Shown one piece after another: positions 45,001-56,427 of a DNA stretch of 64,000 nt. Each line of letters starts with the position of its first letter. Position 1 is the stretch's first letter. The notes beneath the pieces are model-generated. The model saw only the letters and a program-made list of their open reading frames with translations. It searched no databases and had not been told where the DNA came from. The stretch spans positions 4,213,681 through 4,277,680 of the forward strand of contig NC_064040.1 in assembly GCF_932526225.1 (NCBI RefSeq), in the 5' to 3' direction. This DNA is from Nematostella vectensis (taxonomy: Eukaryota > Cnidaria > Anthozoa > Actiniaria > Edwardsiidae). The translations under genes were made by a program, and so were the position numbers.

Positions 45001-47127
45001 CATTCCTCCTCGTTTCATGTAAACATCGGAGGTAACGAGAAAAGCGACGATATGCAATACAGCGATGCCCCGAAGCACGTTGTCAAAGTTCAAATTGGGG
45101 GGAACAAAAAGGAGAGCGATAGCCAAGTCAACGATAATGTGGATGGCAAGGCGAGACCGACGCTTGAGGTCTCCTTTGGCGGCAGTAAGATTCAAGCACA
45201 TGTCGAACCAGGTAAAACCGCTGGTTCAAAAATCGCGGATGAGAGCTCGAGCTTGTCGAGTGGAAGGCCTTCGGTTGTTGTGTCAGTCCACCATCCGAGG
45301 CCGAGCGGAACAACGGCAGGCTTGAACGACGCGAGTTCCGAATCAAAAGGACAGCAGACTCCAATTAACGTCTTCATCAACACGAAGAAAGCTCAATCGG
45401 GATATTCAATGGACCAAAATGCTCATGATTTTGCTACAGAAAACAATCAAGTTCAGAAACTAGAGGACCATACGGCTACCCCTTTAGTCTCTAAGGAAAC
45501 GGAGAGCTCAGGTGACCAAAAGGAAAAGTCCAATGATATGGCTCCAGTGGCTTATCACCCCGACCCATTTTGTGCCCAACAAGCAACGTGTAACGATATT
45601 GGAGCAGTGAACAACGTTGTGAGCCAGGCCCTGGGGCCACCAAACTCTGCAGTTAACTTCCCCATTCAGCTCCTGAGCAGTGCTCCCACACACGCAGACG
45701 ACAATAAGTTATCTTTGGGAACAGAAGGGAAAGGACTTGAGGGACGTCCTGCTTTGACTGAGCCCGCTTTTGAACAAAGCAAGTCTGCTCAGGGTTTGGG
45801 GGTCATACCTTCCACAAGCTCTGAATCAACGGCGACCGAGTCACAGACAGATCTTCAGCCTCTAGAACTCCCAAGTGATCAAGCAAAAAAATTAGGGAAG
45901 AAAATTGAAGAATCGACTGTGCCTGGAATTAGCAATGAAGGTAACGTGAATACAGATGCTGGAACCTCGCAGACGGAATTTCCAAGTGAGAAATCAAAGG
46001 AAAACTATCCGGCGGAACAGAAACAAAGTTTAGGGACGGAAGAAATACCAGACATTGTACCAGACACAAGCCCGCAGAACTACCAAGGTGTCTACATCTC
46101 AGATATCCCTCCAAAACAAGCACAGAGCACGATACAAGAACAGAATCGCCCGCTGGAATCATACCTTAAAGCCGTGGCAGCACATGTTATGTCCCATATG
46201 ATAAACCCAAGCGTGCAAAGCGTCGTAAAAGGATCAGTGGACGCTAGTAGTCCAGTACAGGGAACAAGTCAGATGGCTCCTAGTGATGCGAACGGTTTAC
46301 CGCCAATGGTGCATCAGAGGACTGATGATCTGACTCAGGACGATAAGAAGAAAGAAGAAACAGATGGCAAAGAGGACAAGGGAGCTAAAGAAGAAGAAAA
46401 GGGCAGCAATGAGAAAGACGAGAAAAATACAAAGGGAGAAGAAAAAGACAAAGGAAAGGAGGACAAAGGTAAAGATGGAGAAGAGAGAAAAGAAAAAGAA
46501 AACAAACATGGCAAGGTAGAGAAGGGAAACCAAGACGGAGAAGGAAAAGAAAGAAAGGACGAAAAAGACAAAAATGGGGAAGATGGAAAAGGAGAAGATA
46601 AGGATAAGGAAGATAAAAAGGGAAAAGATAAAGAAGACAATGAAAAGGAACAGAAGGAAGAGAAGGGAGACAAAGACGGAGAAGGAAAAGAAAGAAAGGA
46701 CGAAAAAGACAAAAATGGGGAAGATGGAAAAGGAGGGGATAAGGATAAGGAAGATAAAGAGGGAAAAAATAAAGAAGACAATGAAAAGGAAAAAGAAAAG
46801 AAAGGAAAAGACGAGAAGGATGAGAAAGAAGGTAAAGAAGGTAAGGAAGATAAGGACGAGAAAGATTCAGACGGATCAAGTCAGAGGCCATCTTTAGATC
46901 TTGTTGTACAACAAGCGAGCGATGGGTCCACCGAGCTTCAAGTTACAGGGAACCACATGAACAACCAGCAAAGAAATGGCAAGTTGATGGATGGACAAAA
47001 AGGCAATAAGATGCCAACGATCGGGATTACGATAAAAGGAAAGGGAGGACCGGACCATCACATTCTTTTCAGCAAGAGACACGGAATGCTAGACCATAAA
47101 GGGCATCACACGCATCACCATGAATAA
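33061..47127 (+). CDS. Secreted expansin-like protein with CBM14 chitin-binding domain and disordered tail
   Basis: Exons: 33061-33123, 34342-34576, 34965-35118, 35832-36055, 43186-43251, 43691-43813, 44438-47127. Phases agree and give 1184 residues. Residues 1-20 form a signal peptide (LYAFAFILVSAVLFFEVQ). Residues 22-135 form a double-psi beta-barrel expansin domain: ATYYGEYPGGGACSL, LGCGMCLEI, HDLCGGC, then GDLDLFVPGDGRWDI. Residues 135-225 form the second, CBM63-like expansin domain (DPWYIKLQARNTRVPVAGIE, VGDNYFVG, FPMKVRLTAVTG), closer to microbial expansins than to plant ones. A Pro/Ser/Thr linker (248-288) follows. A CBM14/peritrophin-A domain with six cysteines spans about 291-347. 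The tail is disordered: short beta-like HVNIGG / VQIGG / VSFGG repeats, then a Lys/Glu/Asp-rich block (about 921-1101) and a His-rich end. Expansins loosen polysaccharide networks without hydrolysis; chitin as the target is inferred from CBM14. The main doubt is the exact intron borders around the 28-bp array. Confidence 0.85.
33520..33960. repeat. 83-bp tandem repeat in expansin-like intron 1
   Basis: About five copies of an 83-bp unit (CATGAGGCCGGGTATTA at 33558, 33641 and onwards every 83 bp). It contains no exon sequence. Confidence 0.9.
35100..35312 (+). repeat. 25-bp array of expansin exon 3 end plus splice donor (8 copies)
   Basis: Exon 3 ends at 35118 in CCAGGAACACCAG followed by the donor GTATGATG. 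The intron then repeats this 25-bp exon-end-plus-donor unit about eight times to about 35312. Variants are GAAGGCC for GAAGTCC and GATAAAG for GATGAAG. The unit is not a multiple of three, and reading through gives a TGA in the second copy. Confidence 0.92.
36150..42755. repeat. 28-bp satellite array, about 236 copies
   Basis: A head-to-tail 28-bp unit, consensus around CTAGGTCTCCGAACATGGGT followed by CTAGATAC, fills most of intron 4. Each unit carries CCTAGG and TCTAGA-like palindromes. Variants at the fixed sites TCTCC/TCCCC, GGTCT/GGTGT/GGTCC and GAACAT/TAGCAT repeat in blocks. The rare GGTATCC unit at 39001 recurs at 40233, and the CCAAACATG unit at about 39481 recurs 1232 bp and 1848 bp later. 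The array therefore has higher-order periods of 44 and 22 units. It starts about 95 bp after the exon 4 donor and contains no exon sequence. Confidence 0.97.
44035..44281 (+). mobile_element. tRNA-derived SINE
   Basis: The head resembles a tRNA: TTAGCGCGTCTG (A-box-like, about 44054) and GGGTTCGATTCCCGG (B box, about 44073). The body ends in AAGCGCTTAGAACATGG and GCGCTATGTAAATGCC followed by an ATTTATTTTATTATTATA tail, a 3' end common to several invertebrate SINEs. It lies just before the last exon of the expansin-like gene. There is no acceptor-stem partner, so it is not a functional tRNA. Confidence 0.75.
46534..46815 (+). repeat. 141-bp in-frame tandem duplication in the acidic/basic tail
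   Basis: Two copies of a 47-codon segment starting at 46534 and 46675 encode DGEGKERKDEKDKNGEDGKG and its continuation. The copies differ at a few sites, for example GEDKD/GGDKD. It lies in the Lys/Glu/Asp-rich block of the expansin-like protein. Confidence 0.9.
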
Positions 47128-50100
47128 TATCAATAATACTCTCAGGACCAGACTCGAGGCTAAGGCACAGACAGGATATAAGAGCCATAGGATGTTAGAT
47201 AATTAATATCGCCTTTTATACTCGAAGGCTTCTAAAAAATAAGGCTTGTAGTCTCGAGGTTAAGCACAAGCATAATATAAAAGAAATAGAATGCTAGATT
47301 ATTAAGATCGCCATGGACACTTGGCGGTTGAGGCGTAAGCAAAGACAGAATAAGAGACATGGCATGCGGAACAGAAAGGATAACAATATCAATTTCCCTC
47401 GTCCTTATAGCCTCCCTCGCAGGCGTTTTTAGGCAGGCGTCGCTCGCTCCCCTCCCCTTTGTGTGTGTGGGGGGTGTCCTTACAGCCTGTTTGCCATCCA
47501 ATAAACCAAGCGATGCATATTCACCTTTCACTTTCTTATCTTCATCATGATAATCGTCACTATTATCCTCCTCGTGATTACATCATTATCTTTATCATAA
47601 ACATCATATAGATAAGTTACACGTGAACTAATAACTAAATCATAGTTTTGATATAAATCGTATTCTGGATTCGAAATAAAAAAAGGAATACACACGTCGA
47701 GTACAATTTGAACAATGGTTAGAGATACAAAGTAGTAGATGAGGTTAGAGATACAAAGTAGTAGATGAGGAATTCTGTCCGGAAAATTATAAAACAAATG
47801 ACGTAAAAAAAGACATAACTGATGCAATACAAATAGATTTTAGGTTTAGTTTTTTCCTGTTTGTTTCTATCAGTTAACTTATCTGTGTCGCGTCTCTGTT
47901 CTTTCCCGTTATCGTTTGTTTGACGAGAAGCACTGGACCGACTAGCACACTGTAACCTTATTTCCGCGAACCTTCGGCCCCAGCTCACCTCGGCCTTTGT
48001 GAGTTTGAAAACAAAGCTATTAGTATTAATATCTCCCTTGTCATGTGATCAAACAAACGTGGTTTTTCTAGTAATGCAATAAAGCGGAGCATGTTTGTCT
48101 TAAAAACTAATTTTTTTAGTTTGCCTGCACCCTATATCCACCCCACTCTCTCCTCTCACACATACACACCTAGCCCCCTCCACAACCACCGCCGTCATTC
48201 GACAAATCTCGCAACGCACCTGATGGAGATCCTGTGCTTGCGTAGAATGAATGAGAACGCGCAACGATAAAAGCCTTACCCCCTCCCCCTTGGGGGTATT
48301 GTCTGGCGCCAAGAGAGGGTGTTTGAAGCAATTTAGGGTATCCCTTGGTGTTACGGAGAGCTTTGCTTTTGGCGCTCAAGGCCTTTGTACTCTATTTTAT
48401 TGTCTCGTTCTAAGTTCTTTGTTTTTTACTTTTGTTCCATTGTGTTTCTGGTGCTAGTGCTCCGTAACACCAAGAAACTACCGCAATTTACTTATTGCAA
48501 GACTGCATTTAACGCAATTGTTTGAACTATACTTCGTTCGCACTTAGTTTGTGCTGAATTTACAGGGCACGAATATGACTCCAAAGACTCGCAAAAATTT
48601 ATTGTACAAATAGAAGTTTGATGCTTTGCTTAACACTTCCACTAGTATAACGCCCCCAGACGCCCGTAAAATATAGGCCCAACTCCAAACGCCAGAAATG
48701 CAAACTAAACATCACCAGACCTGAATACTCATGGAACCATCCAAGGCATAGAAGACCTTCAAAAGCGCATCCAAGCAATGTAATAATTGTCAAAATATCA
48801 ATATTGATTTCTGTCAGAAACATTTCTTACAAAAAAGACAAAATTCCCAACTACAAATAAAGACAAGCAAACACAGATCAAGTCACAAATAGACACCTTT
48901 ATTTTGCTCCGTCAGGTCCCATTTTACAGCTATCAGTCATATATTGCATACCTGCACTGCATCGTGGGAGTCTTTGAAACGTCTTGACAGAGAGGCAGGC
49001 AAGAAACTCCTCCCCCATAATCATAACGGGTTTTTCATAAGTCTCTTTGCCCCAAAGCCAAACAAAACATAGGCCCAAGGAACCTAGAATAAGCCTGAGA
49101 ACAATCTTTGAATAAGGTTGGGTAGCAAAGATGTTCCACATTGGAGAGTATGAAGCCATTCAATAGAAAATTCCTTTCTCACTTGGTGAAGCCCAGACAA
49201 GGAATTATCCCATTGAATCAACCTCAGAGTGCAAAAATCCATAAGCACAGCATCAATTATGCCCAAATAGACTTTATGATGTCCTAAGGCACTCTCCAGA
49301 TTTGAAAAAGCTGTATTTTTAAGGAAATTACAAGCAAAACTGTTGTAAGCAACAGGCTGTAGCAGTGCCGTCGCTAGAGAGAAAAGACCATGCAGTGCAT
49401 TGTTGGAAAATTCAAGACATACCGTCTTGGGTAATAGGGGAAATGGGGGGGGGGGGGGGGGAAGAGGTTTCTGTTTTCAGTCCGTTTTTCTTACAATTTT
49501 GCTCAAAAATACCCAGGAGTAAAAAGGTTTATACTTTATGTTGTTTTTTTTTTTTATTTTAAGTTTTTTTTTTTAATTATTTTAAGGGTTTTGTGTTTGG
49601 GGTGCAAATGTATTTTTAAAGTGTAAAACGTCGAATATCACTCTTTTGCGATTAAATAATGTGTGAGGGAAGAAAACCCTAGCCTGTACACAGACCTCCG
49701 TAATTCCTATCTAAGGAATTACGGAGGTCTGTATAAAAACACATACAAAAAGTTATAAAAATAAAAGTTTTTTCTATGAGTTCCCTTGATAAATCTTAAA
49801 AAATACAAACTGGTCTATGAACAAGACGTTGTTACGAATGCTATTAGCACAAACACAATTAAATATTGGATGCAGAATCTAAATGCAAACATTTAAACAA
49901 CCCAATATAAACGCTTCAGCAAACAAACTCAGCCTCCAATTAAAGACGACACGGGTTACCATGGTAATGACGACGATATATTTATCATTCTCCATGGTGT
50001 TTGGTACACAGTCTATAAAATATGCATTCCCGAAGAGGAGCACGTTTCAAATGAACAACATTTTGGACAGTGACCTTTTTCCTTCTTCCATGTAAGCATA

Positions 50101-50272
50101 GGAATTTCACAGACGGATTTAATAGCGGTGGTCTTATAACAAGTCGGCGTTTGATGATTAACCTGGAGTTGTGATTTTATTCATGCGATATTTTCAGTTC
50201 CGGGGTTAGAACCCGGCCGGCGCGATGGCTCTTTAATGATTTGCTAAAGTTTGAGGTTGTAGTGAAGTTGCA
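47128..50272. other. Intergenic region, no gene recognised
   Basis: Holds the 3' flank of the expansin-like gene and the promoter of the stathmin-like gene. A 26-bp direct duplication (GTTAGAGATACAAAGTAGTA) lies at about 47719-47770. Two minus-strand open frames (48823-48599 and 49159-48899, the latter ending in an AATAAA-bearing context) are hydrophobic but match nothing I know. A G18 tract lies at about 49445. Confidence 0.5.
49687..49735. repeat. 49-nt near-perfect hairpin
   Basis: Arms of 22 bp (cores ACAGACCTCCGTAATTCCT and its inverse) are separated by a 5-nt loop ATCTA. One mismatch lies near the base. It lies in otherwise AT-rich non-coding DNA. Confidence 0.9.
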
Positions 50273-53200
50273 ATGGGATGTGGAGCCTCGAAGTCCGACT
50301 CAAAAGTGGTTGAACCACATGTTAAAAACGGCGGAGGGACGATAAAGAATGGAGGAGTCCCAACCAAAAGAGAAGAGACCACTAATGGAAACGGTATTAC
50401 AAAATCGGTACGACTTTCTGAAGCAGAGAAAGAAAACGAGTCGAACAAATTCTTCGATAAAGAGAATAAGCCGGAAAACAAAAGAACAGAACCACTAAAA
50501 ACTAGTCCTCGATACGATGAGAGAAACTCAAGTCAACACGACTCGACAGGAAAGGTTGAAGACCCCGTGTCAACTACAAGTTAGTATTTACACATACGTT
50601 AAATTACATTTCTTGTTATCAGCTCAATGTGTATTTAAACATGTCATGTTGGCTATTTTATGACGGGTCTTGAAAGAAAGTTATTGTTGTGAAGATTTAT
50701 TAAAAGGTGAACCTATACTAGTTAGATTATAATTTTTGATGATATTTACAAGCCCAGCAGTCTGGAAAATCAAAGATTTGTTTTCGTAGCGGTGAATTAG
50801 CAAATACAAAGTACCCATTAGTCCGTCGCGGTGGGGTTATCGAGAAAATCATTATTGGTGTTATGAGAAATTCATTTATTTCAAACTCCCGAAGCGATGC
50901 GATATAGTTTACCTTGTAATGTTGCTTGCAAGCAACTTAGTCTGAAACTTGATATTCAATCTATTTCATGTTTATGTAGATCAGTTTTCCTCTAGAGATT
51001 ATCCTAATCGTAATTATGTAGCCCCGAATTCAAAGCATTCGATACATCGATCGTCAGGAAATTAAGTTAAATTCACTTTCGAAATCCATTATCTCTTTAT
51101 TGTCTTAAAAGATTGAAAAAAAACACAGCTTGAATGCGATTTTCAAACTGAAAAAAAAACTTGAGCCTTAATGCTAAATAATATATATGCTTATAGTTTT
51201 CTCTGGACAAAGCTTTTTTATGTTTATACGCAACATAACGAAATCTTGTTTACTATGTGTTTGAAAGCATAACAAGCCCCAGAAATCTATATTCTTGTAA
51301 TAATGGAAACCCTGAGAGGAAAGGTATTTTTAAAGTATTATTATCATTTTCTTTCAGTAAGAAATTTTTCTCAAGCACTACAGGCAATAATGAATAAATT
51401 CGCTTTTTCAAGAACAAATAATGGTGCATTCTCGATTATTTCCGCGAAATATTTTAATTGTTTGCAAGCCTTTTTCTAAATATGAATATTTTTTTATCAT
51501 GCATCATTAATTCTCAAAACAAAAATATAATTACGCACAAAATTTTTAGGGTTTGTTGTGTGAAATGAATTTTACAATTTAGCGATCTCCAAATTGATAT
51601 TTTAAACTGTCTAACAAAAGACGTTTCTTGAAGGTACAACTGTGCCGTCAGCCGTGGGTCCGGGCGTGGCGTTTGTAGTGTCGTTAGAAGACGGCTCCCG
51701 TGAGATCAGGAGACCCCATAGATTAAAGGTAAACCACCATTGAAGATACCACCAATAATACAAATTTGAGCATTTTTCCTTTAATAACAGCCTTTCTACC
51801 TCCCTCCCCCCCCCCCCCCAACCCCACAAAAAATATACAGGTGTTTAGAAGTACACTCTTTTTTTATAAGAACCTTTTTTATAAGAACGTCCAGCCTGAG
51901 ATTTCACCAAATATTAAGAACATGCCGAGGCTCAGATAACATATTTTTTTCCTTGTGGGTTCTAAAAAGCAGAATCAAATTGTGCTCATAGTAACTAACT
52001 AGTTATTATTGCTATTGATTATTAGAGTAATTCTCTTCCTAATAATTTATTGGGTTTTATACTCTTATATGCTTTAAATTTAAGAACATCGTTAAGAACA
52101 TATTCAGCCTTAAAATGTCCCAAGAATAAGAACGGCCCTGCCTCAACTAAAAATTAGACGTTTTTAAAGAGTGTACTTAAACAGATAACAAAACCACATT
52201 TGTAACCCGTTATTTACTCCATGATTGTGACAGAGCAACCTATATTTGTTTAAAGTTTTTGTATGATTCCAAAAATCAAAACCTACTCCAAGGTGGGAAT
52301 TAGAAAGTGTCGCGGAATTGGACGATTGTGGAATTAAATTAAACACGCTTTCTATAAATAACTTAAGAAACGGTTGTGGGAGAGTGAGGTGAGTATGTGA
52401 AAATGAATAATACGTATGATAGAACGTATGATTGAGAAAAACCGGAAAGAGCTGTCTTAAAATAAAAAAATGCAAAATCGTATTTGTATTTATTTCTCAG
52501 AAACTGGAGAGTGTTCACACTTTCACGGCAGACATGTTGGCGCAGAAACAAGCGGCGGCGGAACTCAACCGGCAAAAGGTGAGTTACTTTACTTAAGGGG
52601 GGGGGGGTGGCTAAGGGACCCCCCTGGCTGCGGGCCTGCCACGTCAAACGGGTGGCAGTAAGAGTGTCAATGGTAAAGTTAAACGTGTCCGCGGTAAAAA
52701 AAAATTTGTCGCGCCGCAATTTTCACTACATGTACAAACTATATATCAAACAAAAGATAAAAGATTGAATTATCTCCTGCAAGTTTTATTTTTGCAATAG
52801 CTGATTCCGTGTTTAAGTTTTGAGGCCTTAAACTCAAAAGTACGGAGTTTACTCTAGAGCGTAATGAAACTTTGCGTTATTGCGCATGCACTTGCATGTA
52901 ATTGTATCACAATGACAGATAGATGGTGTGTGAGGACTTTCTATTATTTGACACTGTCAACAAAATATCACGAATCAAAGTTGGAACTCTCGTTTCTGGC
53001 AAATTTTGGACACGAAAAGTGCTATAAAAGCGATCTTCAGTCGAAAATTCCTTACACACTTTATGACATGGCATAATTATCAGATCCCGAAAATTTGAGG
53101 GCGATATCTTAAAACCCGTCGCGAGGTTACGCCCGACAAGCTCGAGTTCTCGCCTCAAAATAATACGCTAGGAAAGTCAAAGTCGTTTTAGAATACGATT

Positions 53201-55231
53201 TATGGAAATTTTTTTTTGCAAAAATAAGGTTTAAGAACTACTGATACAGGTTTGGCAAAAAACACAAAAACAAATAGTGGTGTCAAATATCACAGGCGTA
53301 CCATCCTAATGTTGTTATTCTCATGCCAGGGTTAGTTCACAGAAGAGCGGATCTCAGATTTTTTTATCATAGAATTAAGGTCAAATAAACACTCAAAGAC
53401 AACGTAATGGGTGTTTAGTTTACCTTTATTCTATGTTTAAAAATTCTGAGATCCGTTCTGTGAACTAACCCTGGCATGAGAATAACAACATTAGGATGGT
53501 ACGCCTATGATATAATCTGTGCCTATGGGTCTTAAAGCATTAAGGACTGACAACACTAGGATGGTACGACTGTGATATAATCTGTGCCTATGGGTCTAAA
53601 AGCATTAAGGACTGCCGCCAACGCAAGAAAACGAATAAGTGGAAGGATTACTAGTCATTACTGCTGTCGATTTATTATCAAAACTGATAAGAAATGAATA
53701 ATAAAGGCAAAACCTCACGCTAGAAAAGTGCTCGGAAATGAACCGTGAGGCAGGTTGGGGTCTGGCACGAGTTGTGACGTCAGAACTGATCAGACCCAAT
53801 CGGAAACCCGGCTTAGAACGCCTGGGACTAAGTTACACGGTGCATTGTATTTTGCGTCAAGAGAAACTCATGAAAATGCACTAAATGCATTTGATATCAA
53901 TATCATGCAATCGTATTGGAAATATTCCCAGGGTTCCAATTTCGTTAGTGTTGCTTTCGTTTTAACGAATCACTTCATGGTCAAGATTTTGGACCATTCT
54001 CTCATTTTCTTTTAGGAAATAGAAAAGAAGATAAAGAAAACGTCCAAGAGGAGACAAGACCTCCTAGAAGCTCGAGAATATGACAAAAGCCAACAGCAAA
54101 AGGCAGAGGTAAAGACAGAAATATCCTTCTGAGAAAGACAGAGCTATATGTTAGGACAAAGCTTTATGCGAGAAGTTCCCTTTAGGCAGAGCTATATGAG
54201 AGATGTGTCATTTGGTAAAGAGCTATATGTGAGATATTCTCCCTTGAAACAGAGCTATGTGAGAGATGTCCCCCTGAGGCAGAGTTTTATGCGAGATATT
54301 CTTCCTGGTAAACTCGAGATCACACAAGACGTCTCATAAGACGTCCTCGTCTCATACTGTATACTCTAGGTATACTTTAGTTTGCTGATACTTGCGTGAT
54401 TATCTCCATAGCTACAGGGGAAGATCCATGCGACTGAGAAGAACAGAGAAAAAGTAATGGCAGAGGTTTTGGCCAAGCAGCGGCGGAGGGAAGAGAGGGC
54501 GAGACGAGTGCGAGAGAGGGCCAAGAGAATCCAAGATGGCGACGACATGGGGAATATCGAGGTGGACCCTGACGAGACCTACAACGCGGACGAAGAAGGT
54601 AATGCCGAGATACAGCATCACAGTGAGGCGCACATGGAATCTAGTACCATAGCCCGTATAGGACCTCTACGAACGCTTCTCGAGTCTGTTTTCTTCTCAC
54701 TCGAAAGGCTTTGTCTGCTGCTATGCTACTGCCATCTCAGATTATCACTTTTTACAAGCATCCAACTGTTTGTAAGCTGCAAAACCCGGTCTTACCAGTT
54801 TTTGTTAGCAACAGTCTCGGAATTACAAGATTTTTGAAGCTACAAAATTGGTGTAGCCAAATTTTAGTAGATAAAAACACGGTCCTAGCAGTTTTTTGGG
54901 CCAGCGCAAGCCCTACCTTACAGCCTACCATTCTAAATAGAATAATTAGAAAGATCCTGGGGATTGGTTTTTATAGATTTTTTTTTTCACTTCTTTGTAA
55001 AATTGTGCACAATTTCCAATAATTTTACATACTTCCCCAGGAATTCAATTGTTTACCTATGAACTACTCTACCTTGCAGATGAAAGGTGGGACCTCGAGC
55101 CATCTGCACAAACCAGCAAAGCGAGCTCATTCCAGCAGTCGCCCGACCCTGATAGTGAAGAAGAAGATGATCTTAACAACAACAAGGCGTTAGACGAAAA
55201 CCCACAAGAAGTACACAGCTTCTTCGAATAA
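50273..55231 (+). CDS. Stathmin-domain-like protein with MGCGASK N-terminus (STMND1-like)
   Basis: Exons: 50273-50579, 51634-51728, 52501-52578, 54016-54108, 54412-54598, 55080-55231, all in phase, 303 residues (human STMND1 276). The start MGCGASK gives Gly2 for myristoylation and Cys3 for palmitoylation, as in STMND1. Residues 1-103 are polar and disordered. From about 112 the sequence GVAFVVSLEDG ... RRPHRLKKLE resembles the stathmin N-terminal beta segment and linker. About 135-225 is a long charged helix (QKQAAAELNRQK, RRQDLLEAREYDKSQQQ, QRRREERARRVRERAKRIQ), the tubulin-binding type of helix. The C-terminus is acidic (SEEEDDL). A role in tubulin binding at membranes is an inference from the family. 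Exon 1 uses a GTTAGT donor. The match is from pattern rather than high identity. Confidence 0.75.
53287..53512. mobile_element. 226-bp palindromic (foldback) element
   Basis: The two halves are inverted copies of about 113 bp, meeting at about 53399. Outer ends read ATATCACAGGCGTACC and GGTACGCCTATGATAT. Cores include ATTCTCATGCCAGGGTTAGT and its inverse. There is no coding capacity. It lies in intron 3 of the stathmin-like gene, and a part of it is carried into the 65-bp duplication that follows. Confidence 0.85.
53482..53612. repeat. 65-bp tandem duplication next to the foldback element
   Basis: AGGATGGTACG occurs at 53493 and 53558, and the two 65-bp units are nearly identical through GCATTAAGGACTG. 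The first unit includes the right end of the foldback element, so the duplication is younger than the insertion. Confidence 0.85.
54130..54330. repeat. Degenerate repeat of about 35 bp in stathmin-like intron 4
   Basis: Five or six diverged copies with the pattern CAGAGCTATATG-AGAGAT lie 40-200 bp after the exon 4 donor. A link to the exon end (GGCAGAG|GTAAAG) is possible but weak. Confidence 0.65.
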
Positions 55232-56427
55232 AAATTGCGAATAAGATGAAAGCAGAGGGTTGGAACACGCATGCTCATACAAGGGATGAGATGAGTAAAA
55301 GCAAGCAAGAATTGTCAGGCGGATTTTTATCATTCCACAGCGGAGACAAAGAACACTCGTGAAAATCAAAGTATACGGAAAAGGAGAAACAACCTCTTAC
55401 AATTCTCTTAAATACTTTATGTTTATTAGCGGCGATTAATTGGAGAAAGGCGGCATGTCGTTGCTTTCCTGTCCAACTCCTTTAGTCACCAAGTACAGTT
55501 TTCCTTATCTAGAAAACATTTGCAAACCTGGTGCAGATCGTGAAATTCCAAAGACATGCATTCACTTAAAATATATACTTCACTAACTTCCCCAGAATCT
55601 CAAGGTTTTACACAATCTGTAAACAATGGAATCGAATTTTCATTACACCTATATCAAGTAGAATGCACTCGGAGATTGAATGTATCGTAGCCTGCATTGC
55701 TTCATGGGTATAAAATGAATTAGCCAATAAGCGTTTATGGGAGCAAATCCATGTTTCGAAAGCTGGAGATTGAATGTATCGTAGCCTGCATTGCTTCATG
55801 GGTATAAAATGAATTAGCCAATAAGCGTTTATGGGAGCAAATCCATGTTTCGAAAGCTGTAGCATTTTTTGTATTACCCATGAAAAACTACAGGTCTCGA
55901 CACATGGCTTCTCGAGTATTAAAAACAGCTGTAGCAGGCCTGGAAACATTGGAGGCACAATACCGAAAAACGGGGAAAATATTGGGGACAGAGCCCATCC
56001 TCTACTGGTCATTACCTCGACCCAGTGCCAAGCCCCTGCCTAGCCCCTGCTAAGTGAAATAGATATATATCATGGTTGACAAGATATTCAAGATCGACAT
56101 TTTTATAGAAACTTTAAGCGCCGCGGGATACAAAGATGATAGTGTATTATAAAATAGTGTGAAATAAAGTAAAAATTATTTATTGTACACTTTTGTCATT
56201 ATTACCAAGCCACTCTTGCCACTATTACCACTATGTCCATGTGTGCTGCTGTTGGAGTTGTCGCTATGACGTCATCTTCACGGTGATTGGCTAATGGAGA
56301 AATAAGACGCCACATAATTATTTTATGAGCTACAGTGGATAGATGAGATTGGTTGCGATTCTTTCATGACTGAAACTATTTTTACTTAAAATGGCAAGAG
56401 CAACATGCCATGACAAAAACTGTTATT
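55232..56427. other. Convergent 3' region, stathmin-like gene / FANCL
   Basis: No further gene was seen. An AATAAA at 56163-56168 could end the stathmin-like transcript, giving a 3' UTR of about 930 nt. A 94-bp tandem duplication starts at 55671 and 55765 and spans GAATGTATCGTAGCCTGC. Confidence 0.6.

Noticed and set aside
46297..46891. Minus-strand Phe/Leu/Ser-rich open frames opposite the charged tail
   Set aside because: Shadow of the Lys/Glu/Asp codons on the coding strand; AAA/GAA read backwards as TTT/TTC.
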